This document shows positions 15,948 to 24,338 of a stretch of DNA of 64,000 nucleotides, piece after piece. The first letter of the stretch is position 1; every line of letters starts with the position of its first letter. The DNA comes from VXNE01 sp965200505. Its GTDB lineage: Bacteria > Pseudomonadota > Gammaproteobacteria > Pseudomonadales > Azotimanducaceae. Both the position numbers and the translations under genes were made by a program. The stretch spans positions 1,054,001 through 1,118,000 of the forward strand of contig OZ241343.1 of assembly GCA_965200505.1 (NCBI GenBank). The letters run 5' to 3'. The notes beneath the pieces were generated by a model. The model was not told where the DNA came from and did not search any database. It saw nothing but the letters and a program-made list of their open reading frames with translations.

Positions 15948-17369
15948 TCAGGAGAGCCGCCCGGCGGCACCGCCCGCCCGGCCACCGTCATCAAACCGGC
16001 TCACCACCACGATGGCAAGCGAGGCCAAGGCGAACGCGGGCAACAGCTCGTATAGCTCGAACAGGGCACCCTCCAAGCCACGCCAGCCAACCACCGTGAC
16101 GGCGCCTGTCACCATGCCCGCAATGAGTCCCTTCGCGGTGGCACCGCGCCAGAACAGAGAGAGGATGAGCGCCGGGCCAAAGCTCGCCCCGAGGCCCGCC
16201 CAAGCGTATGCGACGAGGCCGAGCACCTTGCTCGCCGGATCGCTCGCCAACGCGCCGGCCAATGCGGCGACGCCCACCACCGTGGCGCGGCTCAGGAAGA
16301 GCGCCCGAGCGTCCGTGAGGCGTGGCCGCGCTGGACGCACCACGTCATCGACCAACGTCGTCGCGGCCACCAGCAACTGCGAATCCACCGTGCTCATCAC
16401 CGCCGCGAGAATCGCCGCCACCACGACGCCGGCAACGAGGGGGTGCAGCATGAGCTGGCTCGCCACGATGAACACCGTTTCCGGGTCCGCTTGCGCGGCT
16501 TCGGCCACTGCCGGATGCCGGGCACCCAACGCCCCCACCGCTATCGCGCCAATGCCGGAGATCACCATCCAGCCCATGCCGATGCGCCGCGCCCGCGGCA
16601 CCGCAGTGGCAGACTCGATGGCCATGAAGCGCACCAAGACGTGCGGCTGCCCAAAGTAGCCCAAACCCCAAGCCAACGCGGAGACGAGACCGACGAGGCT
16701 GAACGCCCCCGCCGCCCCAGCGACGTCGACGGAGGACGCCACGGCGCCCAAATCCAGCAACAGGCAGGCCGGCACGACGACCAGCGCCGCCACCATCAAG
16801 AGCGCTTGGAAGAAATCCGTCCAGCTCACGGCCAGAAAGCCGCCCACCGCCGTGTAGAGCATGATGACGCCCACGCCGAGCCAGAGCGCCACGGCGTAAT
16901 CCAAGCCCAGAACGCTGGCGAAGAGTTTCGCGCCGGCGACGAATCCCGCGGCCGTGTAGAGCGCGAAGAAGCCCAGCGTGATGGCGGCGGCGACGGCCGT
17001 GAGCACACCCACGCGGCCTCCCACCCGGCGGGCGAAAAGCTGCGGCAGGGTGCGGGCGTTGTCGAGGGCTTCGCTCAAGCGCCGCAGACGTGCCGCGACG
17101 AATCGCCAATTGCACCAAGCGCCGACGACGAGGCCCACGACGATCCAGGCTTCGCCGAGCCCCAAGGCGAACACCGCCCCCGGCAGGCCGAGCAGGAGCC
17201 AGCCGCTCATGTCTGACGCGCCGGCCGAAAGCGCCGCCACCGGCGCCTTCAGCGAGCGTCCGCCGATGGCGTAGCCATCCAAGCCGCGGGAGCGCCGCAA
17301 CGAGCCATATGCGATGGCGGCGATCACCACGAAGTAGGCGGCGAAAGCGACGGTGGCCGCCAAGGTCAT
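15948..17369 (-). CDS. putP: Sodium:solute symporter, PutP-like (Na+/proline type)
   Basis: 473 residues with about 13 hydrophobic segments. The PutP hallmarks are 'ALSAGASDMSGWLLLGLPGA' near residue 47 and 'WGLGYFGQPHVLVRFMA' near 235. 'AVMSTVDSQLLVAATTLVDD' carries the TM8 Na+-site serines. Proline is the likeliest substrate by family, but no proline-utilisation gene is nearby. It is divergent from the DUF815 ATPase. Confidence 0.85.
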   Translation of the reverse strand: MTLAATVAFAAYFVVIAAIAYGSLRRSRGLDGYAIGGRSLKAPVAALSAGASDMSGWLLLGLPGAVFALGLGEAWIVVGLVVGAWCNWRFVAARLRRLSEALDNARTLPQLFARRVGGRVGVLTAVAAAITLGFFALYTAAGFVAGAKLFASVLGLDYAVALWLGVGVIMLYTAVGGFLAVSWTDFFQALLMVAALVVVPACLLLDLGAVASSVDVAGAAGAFSLVGLVSALAWGLGYFGQPHVLVRFMAIESATAVPRARRIGMGWMVISGIGAIAVGALGARHPAVAEAAQADPETVFIVASQLMLHPLVAGVVVAAILAAVMSTVDSQLLVAATTLVDDVVRPARPRLTDARALFLSRATVVGVAALAGALASDPASKVLGLVAYAWAGLGASFGPALILSLFWRGATAKGLIAGMVTGAVTVVGWRGLEGALFELYELLPAFALASLAIVVVSRFDDGGRAGGAAGRLS

Positions 17370-17478
17370 GGTGCCGGCTCCGCTTGCGGGTGGGTTGGCG
17401 GTTCATTCTAGCGGGCAAGGTGCGGGGGCCGGCCCCACGCCGCAGTTACAATGGCGAAAAGACCGCCGCCCAACCACC

Positions 17479-18360
17479 ATGAAGAACAACGTAAGGGAGC
17501 TGGTGTCGAGCGGCCTCGCGCTCATCCGCAAGGTCTCCGCGCTGGTGCCGGCGGCGGCGGAACTCGACTGGTCTGAGACACGCGCCGCCACATGGCGCCC
17601 CGAGGCCGGGGGGCGTTTCGTCGCCTTGGACGCCATCGACCCCATCGACTTGGACGATCTCCTCCAGATCGACCGCCAAAAGGCGCAGATCGAAGCGAAC
17701 ACGAGGCAGTTCGTGGCGGGTTATCCGGCCAACAACGCGCTCCTTTGGGGTGCCAGGGGCACGGGCAAGTCTTCCCTCATCCACGCGCTCTTGAACCGCT
17801 ACCACGCGCACGGCCTGCGCCTCGTGGAAGTGGACAAGAACGCCTTGGCGAGCTTGGGCCAGATCGCCGCGCTGCTGAGCGAGGCGCCGCAGCGCTTCGT
17901 GATCGTCTGCGACGACCTTTCCTTCGAGGCGGACGACCCCGCCTTCAAGCAGTTCAAGAGCGCCCTCGAAGGCTCCGTCTTCGCCCGTGGCGACAACGTG
18001 CTGATCTACGCCACGTCCAATCGGCGCCACCTCATCCCGGAGCATCACCGCGACAACCTCGACGCGACGGGCGGCACCGGCGAAATCCACCAAGGCGAGG
18101 CGGTGGAGGAGAAAATCTCCCTTTCAGACCGCTTCGGCCTCTGGCTCTCGTTCTATCCGTTCAAGCAGGACGAGTACTTGGAGGTGGTGCGCCACTGGCT
18201 GATGCGGCTCGCCCAAGCACACGGCGCGAACTGCGCATGGAATGAGGAAGCCCGCCGCGCCGCCCTGCAATGGGCGCTGGCGCGTGGGGTGCGCAGCGGC
18301 CGCGCCGCCCACCACTTCGCCCGGCATTGGGTGGGCCAAGCGTTGCTGCGGACGGATTGA
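17479..18360 (+). CDS. DUF815 family ATPase
   Basis: 293 residues from ATG 17479. The AAA core has Walker A 'GARGTGKSS' at 91-99, Walker B 'FVIVCDDLSF' near 141-150 and sensor-like 'LIYATSNRRHLIPEHHRD' further on, followed by 'EKISLSDRFGLWLSFYPF', all matching DUF815. The family is single-copy in many proteobacteria and has no firmly established role. The gene is monocistronic, ending before tRNA-Glu. Confidence 0.9.
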   Translation: MKNNVRELVSSGLALIRKVSALVPAAAELDWSETRAATWRPEAGGRFVALDAIDPIDLDDLLQIDRQKAQIEANTRQFVAGYPANNALLWGARGTGKSSLIHALLNRYHAHGLRLVEVDKNALASLGQIAALLSEAPQRFVIVCDDLSFEADDPAFKQFKSALEGSVFARGDNVLIYATSNRRHLIPEHHRDNLDATGGTGEIHQGEAVEEKISLSDRFGLWLSFYPFKQDEYLEVVRHWLMRLAQAHGANCAWNEEARRAALQWALARGVRSGRAAHHFARHWVGQALLRTD

Positions 18361-18452
18361 ACCGCGAGGGCCAGCGCCTCCAGCGGCGGAAGACGCACCC
18401 CACTTGCCACGCGGCACCGCACGACGCGGCGAGCGCTCGCCGGCGGGCGGAT

Positions 18453-18528
18453 TGGCGTCCCCTAGGGGAGTCGAACCCCTGTTACTGGGATGAAAACCCA
18501 GTGTCCTAGGCCTCTAGACGAAGGGGAC
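18453..18528 (-). tRNA. tRNA-Glu (anticodon TTC)
   Basis: A 76-nt cloverleaf on the reverse strand. The acceptor GTCCCCT pairs with AGGGGAC, followed by discriminator G and an encoded CCA (18453-18455). The anticodon stem is CTGGG/CCCAG with loop TTTTCAT, giving anticodon TTC. The T-arm is AGGGG-TTCGACT-CCCCT. Confidence 0.97.
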
Positions 18529-18543
18529 GTGAGGAAGGCGCGT

Positions 18544-18572
18544 ATTCTAGGGGCGGGGTTTGCGGGATTCAA
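18544..18572 (-). promoter_or_regulatory. Promoter of tRNA-Glu
   Basis: Read on the reverse strand: -35 TTGAAT (18572-18567), exactly 17 bp, -10 TAGAAT (18549-18544). The -10 ends 15 bp before the mature tRNA 5' end. Confidence 0.7.
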
Positions 18573-18672
18573 CTTTTGGGCGCGGATTCGGCGCTCGTGG
18601 GTTTTCTGCGCCCGCGGCGATCTCAGAGCGCCAAATCGGGCAAAAATGAACCTGACGTTCTCGTTTTTCCGG

Positions 18673-18678
18673 TAAAAT
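18673..18678 (+). promoter_or_regulatory. -10 element for the DUF4143 ATPase, implying a leaderless transcript
   Basis: TAAAAT lies only eight bases before ATG 18687, so initiation about seven bases downstream would start at or next to the AUG. A weak CTGACG at 18652-18657 is 15 bp upstream. No Shine-Dalgarno is visible. The surrounding 60 bp is noticeably AT-richer than the region. Confidence 0.4.
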
Positions 18679-18686
18679 CGCTATCG

Positions 18687-19832
18687 ATGTACGCAAGATT
18701 ACTCCCCACGCCCACTCGCTCCACGTTCCTGTTCGGCCCCCGCGGCACGGGCAAATCCACTTGGATACGGGATCGATTCCCCAACGCCGCCACCTACGAC
18801 CTGCTGGACACCGGCGAAGCCCTGCGGCTCGGCAAAGACCCGCAAGCCCTCTATCGGGAGCTGTCGGCGCTGCCACCCGGCGCGTGGGCGGTGATCGACG
18901 AGGTGCAGAAGGCACCAGCGCTGCTCGATGAGGTGCATCGGCTCATCGAGTCTCGCGGGTTGCGTTTCGTGCTGTCTGGATCCAGCGCCCGAAAACTGCG
19001 GCGTGGCGGCGCGAATCTGCTGGCGGGCAGGGCAGTCACCGCGTCCATGCCGCCGCTCACGTCCGCGGAGCTGGCCTCGGACTTCGACGTTCAGCGCGCG
19101 CTCCGTTTCGGCATGTTGCCGATGGCCGTCACCGAAACGGACCCGCAACCCTATCTGCGCACCTACGCGGAAACCTACCTTATGGTCGAAGTGCAGGCCG
19201 AAGCGCTCACCCGCAACTTGGGTGCCTTCACACGCTTCCTGGAAGTGGCGGCGCGGCAGAACGGGCAGCTCACCAATGCCACCAGCATCGCGCGGGATGT
19301 GGGCGTCAGCCGCCACACAGTGCAAAACCACTTCGACATTCTCGTGGACACGCTGCTCGGCTACTGGCTGCCACCTTGGAAGCTGAAGGCCGCGACGAAG
19401 CAGGTGCGACAGAGCAAGTTCTACTTCTTCGACGTTGGCGTCGCCCGTGCCCTGAGCGGCCGGCTCGCCTATCCGCCCTCACCGGAAGCGCTGGGCCCGC
19501 TGGCGGAAACCTTCGTGCTCAACGAGCTGCGCGCATGGCTGGCCTACCAATCGCTCGGCTACCGGCTGCACTTCTGGCGCAGCTATGACGGCGCCGAAGT
19601 GGACGCCATGTGCGAAACGGCGAGCGGCTTCGTGGCCATCAAAGTGAAGGCATCGTCGCAGTGGCAACGGCGCTTCAACCGCGGCCTGCGTCGCCTAGCC
19701 GCCGAGCTAGGCAACCGTCTCACCTGCTACGGCGTCTATCTCGGCGAGCGCACCGCGCAATGGGACGACATCACGGTGCTGCCGATGCAGGACTTCCTGC
19801 GGCGATTGTGGGCGGGAGAGATCATTCGCTGA
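18687..19832 (+). CDS. AAA ATPase with DUF4143 domain (second copy, diverged)
   Basis: 381 residues from ATG 18687. Walker A 'GPRGTGKST' is at 17-25 and Walker B 'AWAVIDEVQKAP' near 68-79. The DUF4143 half has a winged helix ('ARDVGVSRHTVQNHFDILVD') and a nuclease-like core ('GAEVDAM ... FVAIKVKAS'). It is shorter than, and only distantly similar to, the copy at 2319. The last 20 codons and stop recur at about 90% identity as an isolated fragment at 21645-21707, on the far side of the secreted-protein gene. Confidence 0.85.
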   Translation: MYARLLPTPTRSTFLFGPRGTGKSTWIRDRFPNAATYDLLDTGEALRLGKDPQALYRELSALPPGAWAVIDEVQKAPALLDEVHRLIESRGLRFVLSGSSARKLRRGGANLLAGRAVTASMPPLTSAELASDFDVQRALRFGMLPMAVTETDPQPYLRTYAETYLMVEVQAEALTRNLGAFTRFLEVAARQNGQLTNATSIARDVGVSRHTVQNHFDILVDTLLGYWLPPWKLKAATKQVRQSKFYFFDVGVARALSGRLAYPPSPEALGPLAETFVLNELRAWLAYQSLGYRLHFWRSYDGAEVDAMCETASGFVAIKVKASSQWQRRFNRGLRRLAAELGNRLTCYGVYLGERTAQWDDITVLPMQDFLRRLWAGEIIR

Positions 19833-19843
19833 CGCCGATGCGG

Positions 19844-21304
19844 TCAGTTAGCCAAGCTCTCCAAGAGCACCGTGTCGGTTCCCTTGTCATTCATGTTCAC
19901 TTGAACCGTGGCCACGTCAACGGTGCCGCTTTCCGCCACGACGTCCAATGTCGCCGCGGTGCGCGTCTTGCCGCCTTCCAAGCTCACAATGTCCGTTGCC
20001 TTCAACACTGCCCTTCCTTGCGCCGGCACCATGCCTTCCGCCGCTTCGCCCGGCATCGCGGTAACGCCATCTTCCGCGGTGAACTTGAAGGTGTAGCTGA
20101 CCGGCTTTGTGTTCCGGTTCACAATCACGACGCGTTGCGTGTAGCCGGAGTAGGTTGTTAGGAAAGGAATCTGTACCCGTGTGCCGTCCCGGCGTATGCG
20201 GCCGATTGAAGTTTCCGCTAAGTCTAGCGGTGGAAAGGCGCGGTTGGGCAAGGCTTCGTAGTCCACTGAAACGGTGTACTCACCTTCGGGTATCTCGGCG
20301 GTGTTCGTCGCCGGCACGGCGACGCAGAGCGAGGTAATGCCTTCCGCCGCGGCGATGGTGACTTTCTCAAGCACCTTGTCTTTTGCCATCGTGGTCAACG
20401 GCGTGTTTCCGCATGATGCCGCGGCCGCGGTGTTCGCGTAGAAGGTGCCTACGGAGAAGTCACCGCGGAGCGTTGTTAAGCTGCCGCGCCCGGTGGCGGG
20501 GTCGCCTGCTTGGGCAATGTCCGTTAGATTGTGAACGTGGGCTGGAAGGCCGAGGCCATCGACTGCTCGGGAAAAGTGCAAGTATTCGTTGCCGCGATCG
20601 TCGCCCACGGCAATGCTCAGTGTGCCCAAGGTGTTCGCACCCGCGGCGGCCAGTTTCGTGAAACCGGAAGCCACGGTAGCCGTGGCCACGCCGGGCGTCA
20701 CGTTGTCTTGCAAGCTACGCACGGGAAAAATGACGGCCCTTGACTTGGTGTACAAGGGGTTTCTGCGGTGGATGGCATCGCTCAAGTCTAGATACGCGGT
20801 GTGAGTGACTATGCCCGGCCCGGTCGGCCGGATTGCGAAGGTAAAGACGATGCGGATTTGTCGTGTCTGCGTGAACGTTTGACCCGCGAGCGAAGATGTA
20901 ACCGCCCAGTTTTGGCCGTCCCCGCCGCCAGCTTCAAGGGTAAACTCGTCACCGGCGGGATTATGCAAACGGTGAGCCCGAATGTCTAAACCATTAGTCG
21001 CGGTAAGAAACACCATGTTTTCCAAGTCCACGCGGGCGTACACCGTCCTGCCGCTGGCACCCCGAACGCCGATTTGCGTAGTGCCGGTAGCAACAGCTTC
21101 GCGCACGGCGTAATAGGTTTCGCCATCCACGGTGATTGTCTGGTTACTGGCGGTGCTTAGGGTTTCAATGGAAACAGACCAAACCCCATCTTGCCCCGTC
21201 GCATCTAGATCGTACCAAGCACCCAAGATGTCGGAGTGTGCCATCGTGGGCGCAGATAGGAAGGCGGCGGCCGCGGCGAGCGTGGCGACGATAGCGCGTT
21301 TCAT
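19844..21304 (-). CDS. Secreted hypothetical protein
   Basis: 486 residues from ATG 21304, with GGAGA as ribosome site. The signal peptide is 'MKRAIVATLAAAAAFLSAPT' followed by 'MAHS', with likely cleavage near residue 24. The mature part is beta-rich, low in cysteine, with Ala/Thr/Val-rich strands and no repeat or family that I recognise; the last ~110 residues ('YSGYTQRVVIVNRNTKPVSYTFKF') resemble an immunoglobulin-like surface domain. Signal and ribosome site are nearly identical to those of the LRR protein at 60759-63152. It overlaps no neighbour and is bracketed by the DUF4143 3' end and its remnant. Confidence 0.7.
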   Translation of the reverse strand: MKRAIVATLAAAAAFLSAPTMAHSDILGAWYDLDATGQDGVWSVSIETLSTASNQTITVDGETYYAVREAVATGTTQIGVRGASGRTVYARVDLENMVFLTATNGLDIRAHRLHNPAGDEFTLEAGGGDGQNWAVTSSLAGQTFTQTRQIRIVFTFAIRPTGPGIVTHTAYLDLSDAIHRRNPLYTKSRAVIFPVRSLQDNVTPGVATATVASGFTKLAAAGANTLGTLSIAVGDDRGNEYLHFSRAVDGLGLPAHVHNLTDIAQAGDPATGRGSLTTLRGDFSVGTFYANTAAAASCGNTPLTTMAKDKVLEKVTIAAAEGITSLCVAVPATNTAEIPEGEYTVSVDYEALPNRAFPPLDLAETSIGRIRRDGTRVQIPFLTTYSGYTQRVVIVNRNTKPVSYTFKFTAEDGVTAMPGEAAEGMVPAQGRAVLKATDIVSLEGGKTRTAATLDVVAESGTVDVATVQVNMNDKGTDTVLLESLAN

Positions 21305-21317
21305 GGTTCGAGTCTCC
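21296..21317 (-). repeat. Leader/start segment shared with the LRR protein gene
   Basis: 22 bp covering ribosome site, start codon and first codons (reverse-strand pattern GGAGACTCGAACC-nTG-AAACGC). It matches 63144-63165 except for the first base of the start codon (ATG here, GTG there). Confidence 0.6.
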
Positions 21318-21344
21318 CTAGCTGTCGAAAAAGCGCCCGGCTTT

Positions 21345-21361
21345 CGGCACTGCCAGTGCCG
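21345..21361. promoter_or_regulatory. Perfect 8-1-8 inverted repeat upstream of the secreted-protein gene
   Basis: CGGCACTG-C-CAGTGCCG, 41-57 bp upstream of ATG 21304 on the reverse strand. It is suitable as an operator or a 5'-UTR hairpin. It is not a terminator, as no T-run follows. Confidence 0.45.
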
Positions 21362-21409
21362 GGCAAACTGGCATTTGTCCCTGCGCCACACTCGGCCACG
21401 CTAGCAGAG

Positions 21410-21421
21410 CCCCCCCCCCCC
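21410..21421. repeat. Homopolymeric tract of 12 C
   Basis: An uninterrupted run of 12 C (G on the coding strand of the secreted-protein gene), 106-117 bp upstream of its start. It is the longest homopolymer I noticed in the window. Confidence 0.75.
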
Positions 21422-21644
21422 ATGTCAACCCCACACGCCCAGATCGCTCACGTCGCGTTTTCCGGCAGTGGCGAATGAATCCCGGGGCTAGGCGGAAACG
21501 CGGCCCAGAAGGCGTCCCTGTGCCCCCAGGAGCAGAAGAAGGAGCACCAAGTGCCCCTGCGCCGTTCGGCGATGGCCGCGGCTAGGACGATCCGGAGTGC
21601 GCCGGCGCGACACCGCATCATGCCGTTGCTTGTGGCCGCAGCGG

Positions 21645-21707
21645 CTGCCGATGCAGGACTTCCTGCAGCGATTGTGGGCGGGAGACGTCATCCGCCGACG
21701 CCGAGGC
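21645..21707 (+). pseudogene. Remnant of a DUF4143 ATPase 3' end
   Basis: About 63 bp matching 19779-19841 with roughly six mismatches. It encodes 'PMQDFLQRLWAGDVIR', the C-terminus of the ATPase, but the stop is changed to a sense codon. Nothing upstream resembles the rest of the gene. The remainder of 21305-21769 holds the dyad, the C-tract and no supportable gene. Confidence 0.7.
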
Positions 21708-21754
21708 GGGCAACGCACGACGCCAATCCGCACAACCGGCACCCCTCAATTTGC

Positions 21755-21760
21755 TAGAAT
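21755..21760 (+). promoter_or_regulatory. -10 element of tRNA-Ser
   Basis: TAGAAT, the same hexamer as for tRNA-Glu, ends nine bases before the mature 5' end. No good -35 is visible. Confidence 0.5.
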
Positions 21761-21769
21761 CGCCCGCTT

Positions 21770-21860
21770 GGAGAGGTGTCCGAGAGGCTTAAGGAGCGCG
21801 CCTGGAAAGTGCGTATGGGTTAACAGCTCATCGAGGGTTCGAATCCCTCCCTCTCCGCCA
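21770..21860 (+). tRNA. tRNA-Ser (anticodon GGA)
   Basis: A 91-nt class II tRNA: acceptor GGAGAGG/CCTCTCC, D-arm with GAGAGGCTTAAGGA, anticodon loop with GGA, a long variable arm, T-loop TTCGAAT and encoded CCA at 21858-21860. Confidence 0.97.
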
Positions 21861-22003
21861 CTGGCCTTGTCGTCACACCGTGGCGAGGATGGTTTGAGGC
21901 TGCGGATCGAGCGCAGCGTCCGGGAGCTAACGATGGGAAGCGCGAGGCTGAGGGCGGTCGCGGCAACCGCCGCCGGCGAGAGATAGTCCGTTCGCGACTC
22001 CGC

Positions 22004-22624
22004 TCAAACCCGATACGTGGTCTCGGTCATCGCCCGCGACAGCAGCGTCATGGCTTGCCGCACCAGTGGCGGGAACTCCATGCCGCCGCCCTTTTGGGCG
22101 TTGACGCCGTGGCGGCTTTCGTCGGTGCGCATGGCTTCCAGGATGGCGCGGCTCTTGGCGTCGGCCGCCGGCAGCGCCTCCAAGTGGCGATCCAAGTGGG
22201 CCGTCACCTGATCCTCCGTGGCGGCGACGAAACCTAGGCTCAGCCGGTCTCCCAATGCGCCGGTGGCGACGCCCACGGCCATCGAGGCACCGTAGAAGAG
22301 CGGTGCCAAGACGCTGGTGCGCCCGCCCAGCTCGTCAATGCGCTCCCGACACCATGCCAAATGATCCACCTCCTCGGCGGCGGCTTCGCGCAGCGCCTCC
22401 CGCACCTCCGGCTTGCGGGCGGTGAGCGCTTGGCCTTCGTAGAGCGCTTGGGCGCACACTTCGCCCACATGGTTCACGCGCATCAACGCCGCCGCATGGC
22501 GACGCTCGGCCTCCGTGAGCTCGCCCTCCTCGGCCGCCGGCGCTTCCCGCTTCGCCTCGGTCACGCCGGTGACGGCGCGCAGGCCCCGATCGAAGACGCC
22601 AATCAGTTCATCCACCTTGCTCAT
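22004..22624 (-). CDS. coq7: 2-polyprenyl-3-methyl-6-methoxy-1,4-benzoquinone monooxygenase (COQ7 type)
   Basis: 206 residues from ATG 22624. A di-iron four-helix protein carrying the repeated ExxH ligands: 'RVNHVGEVCAQALYEGQAL', 'EAAAEEVDHLAWC' and 'EAMRTDESRHGVNA'. It performs the C6 hydroxylation of ubiquinone biosynthesis, so the cell makes ubiquinone and respires oxygen. The start codon overlaps the stop of the HIT gene (ATGA). Confidence 0.93.
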   Translation of the reverse strand: MSKVDELIGVFDRGLRAVTGVTEAKREAPAAEEGELTEAERRHAAALMRVNHVGEVCAQALYEGQALTARKPEVREALREAAAEEVDHLAWCRERIDELGGRTSVLAPLFYGASMAVGVATGALGDRLSLGFVAATEDQVTAHLDRHLEALPAADAKSRAILEAMRTDESRHGVNAQKGGGMEFPPLVRQAMTLLSRAMTETTYRV

Positions 22625-22962
22625 CCGAGCGCTCCCAATTGCCTGCCGCCCATTAGATGCATGTGCAAGTGATACACCGTTTGGCCGCCTTGCGCATTGC
22701 AATTCACGATGAGGCGATAGCCGGGTTCCGCGATGCCGCGTTCCCGCGCCAATGCCTGCGCCCGGAGCGCCAAGCGTCCCATGACGTGCGCTTGGCCGTC
22801 ATCGAGCTCGTTGGCGCTCGCGATGTGTTCCTTCGGAATGATGAGGATGTGTACCGGCGCTTGGGGGGCGATGTCGTTGAACGCGACGACGTGATCGTCC
22901 TCGAACACGATGTCCGATGGGATTTCGTGCGCCGCAATCTTGCAGAATATGCAGTCTGGCAT
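22621..22962 (-). CDS. HIT-family histidine triad protein
   Basis: 113 residues from ATG 22962. 'DCIFCKIAAHEIPSDIVFED' opens the domain and the catalytic triad is 'VYHLHMHLMGG' near the C-terminus, typical of HinT-like purine nucleoside phosphoramidases. It is the first gene of a two-gene unit with coq7, overlapping by 4 bp. Confidence 0.93.
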   Translation of the reverse strand: MPDCIFCKIAAHEIPSDIVFEDDHVVAFNDIAPQAPVHILIIPKEHIASANELDDGQAHVMGRLALRAQALARERGIAEPGYRLIVNCNAQGGQTVYHLHMHLMGGRQLGALG

Positions 22963-23071
22963 GGCTGGCAAGCCTCCAAGATTCAAGGCGACTATACATG
23001 ATCGAAACCGTTCACCGCCGTTCCGGCAGCGTGGCGACACCCTCTTCCGCGCCTGTCGGGTCGGCGAACAC

Positions 23072-24283
23072 ATGAAGGCGCAAGTCTCCCGCACCGCCCT
23101 CGCCCGCCTCGCCCTCAAGCAGCAGGGGTTGCTCGGCAAGCGGCGCATCGGCACCGGCCGGGCTGGCGCCTTGCAGGTGCTGGAACGGCTGGGCTATGTG
23201 CAGATCGACACGATCTCCGTGGTCGCGCGGGCACACCACCACACGTTTTGGAGCCGCGCCGGCAGCTACCACGACGATCTGCCGAGCCAACTCGTGGCGC
23301 GTGGCGAGGCGTTCGAGTATTGGCACCACGCCGCCGCCTTCCTGCCCATGCGCGACTATCGCTTCGCGTTGCCGGCGATGCGCGCCTACACACGGCTCGA
23401 AAACTCCGAACACGGCATGCCACGTTGCCGCGACAAGCCGCTCATGCGCCGGGTGCTGCACCGGGTGCGCGACGAGGGGCCGCTGATGGCTCGGGACTTC
23501 GAGGAGCAGCATCGGCGCGGCGCCAGTTGGTGGGATTGGAAGCCGGCGAAGCGGGCGCTGGAACAGCTCTTCATGCAGGGCGACATCATGTGCGTCGGCC
23601 GCGACGGGTTTCAGAAGCGCTACGACCTCGCGGAACGGGTGTTGCCGTCCCACGTCGTCACCACCGCGCCTTCGCTCATCGAGCAGGCCGCGCACTTGAT
23701 CGACACCACGCTGGCCGCCCACGGCGCGGCGACCGCGCGCAGCTTCACCTACGGCCGCCACCACAGCGCCCCCTTGCGCACCGCCGTGAAGGAAGTGCTC
23801 GACGCGCGCTTGGCGGCCGGCGAACTGGTGGCGGCGGGGGGCGTGGACGGCCCGCCCCTCTACGCGACGCCGGCAACCCTCGAACTCAAGCTGGCAAAAC
23901 CCGCGCCGTTCGCCCGCATCCTGTCGCCGTTCGACAACTTGGTGATTCAGCGCGAGCGGGCGCTGGCCCTCTTCAACTTGGACTTTCGCATCGAGTGCTA
24001 TGTGTCCGAGCCGAAGCGCCAATGGGGCTACTTCTGCCTGCCGGTGTTGTTTCGGGACGCGCTGGTCGGCCTCATGGACTGCAAGGCGTGGCGCGACACG
24101 GGCCGCTTCGAAATCAAACACCTGCATGTGGATGACGGCCTGCCGGAGCGCTTCGACGCGGCCTTCAACGCTGCCGTGTGGGACTACGCCCGCTATCTCG
24201 GCTGCGACGCGGTGCAGCTTAGGCGGGTGAGCCCCAGCCGCGCGAAAGAGCGGCTGCGGCGCTGTTTGGCGCACCCGCCCTGA
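23072..24283 (+). CDS. Winged-helix crosslink-repair DNA glycosylase (YcaQ/AlkZ-like)
   Basis: 403 residues from ATG 23072. The family signature QxD lies in 'VQIDTISVVARAHHH' (Q44, D46), followed by 'FWSRAGSYHDDLPSQLV' and tandem winged-helix modules. The C-terminus carries 'AILSPFDNLVIQR'-type sequence (here 'RILSPFDNLVIQRERALALF') and 'YCVSEPKRQWGYFCLPVLF'-like sequence, both typical of YcaQ. It removes alkylated or cross-linked bases. It is divergent from the HIT-coq7 pair. Confidence 0.85.
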   Translation: MKAQVSRTALARLALKQQGLLGKRRIGTGRAGALQVLERLGYVQIDTISVVARAHHHTFWSRAGSYHDDLPSQLVARGEAFEYWHHAAAFLPMRDYRFALPAMRAYTRLENSEHGMPRCRDKPLMRRVLHRVRDEGPLMARDFEEQHRRGASWWDWKPAKRALEQLFMQGDIMCVGRDGFQKRYDLAERVLPSHVVTTAPSLIEQAAHLIDTTLAAHGAATARSFTYGRHHSAPLRTAVKEVLDARLAAGELVAAGGVDGPPLYATPATLELKLAKPAPFARILSPFDNLVIQRERALALFNLDFRIECYVSEPKRQWGYFCLPVLFRDALVGLMDCKAWRDTGRFEIKHLHVDDGLPERFDAAFNAAVWDYARYLGCDAVQLRRVSPSRAKERLRRCLAHPP

Positions 24284-24338
24284 ACGAGACGGCGACGCAC
24301 GTCCCACGCCCGGACGGCAGGTGTCGTTGTCCCCTCGC

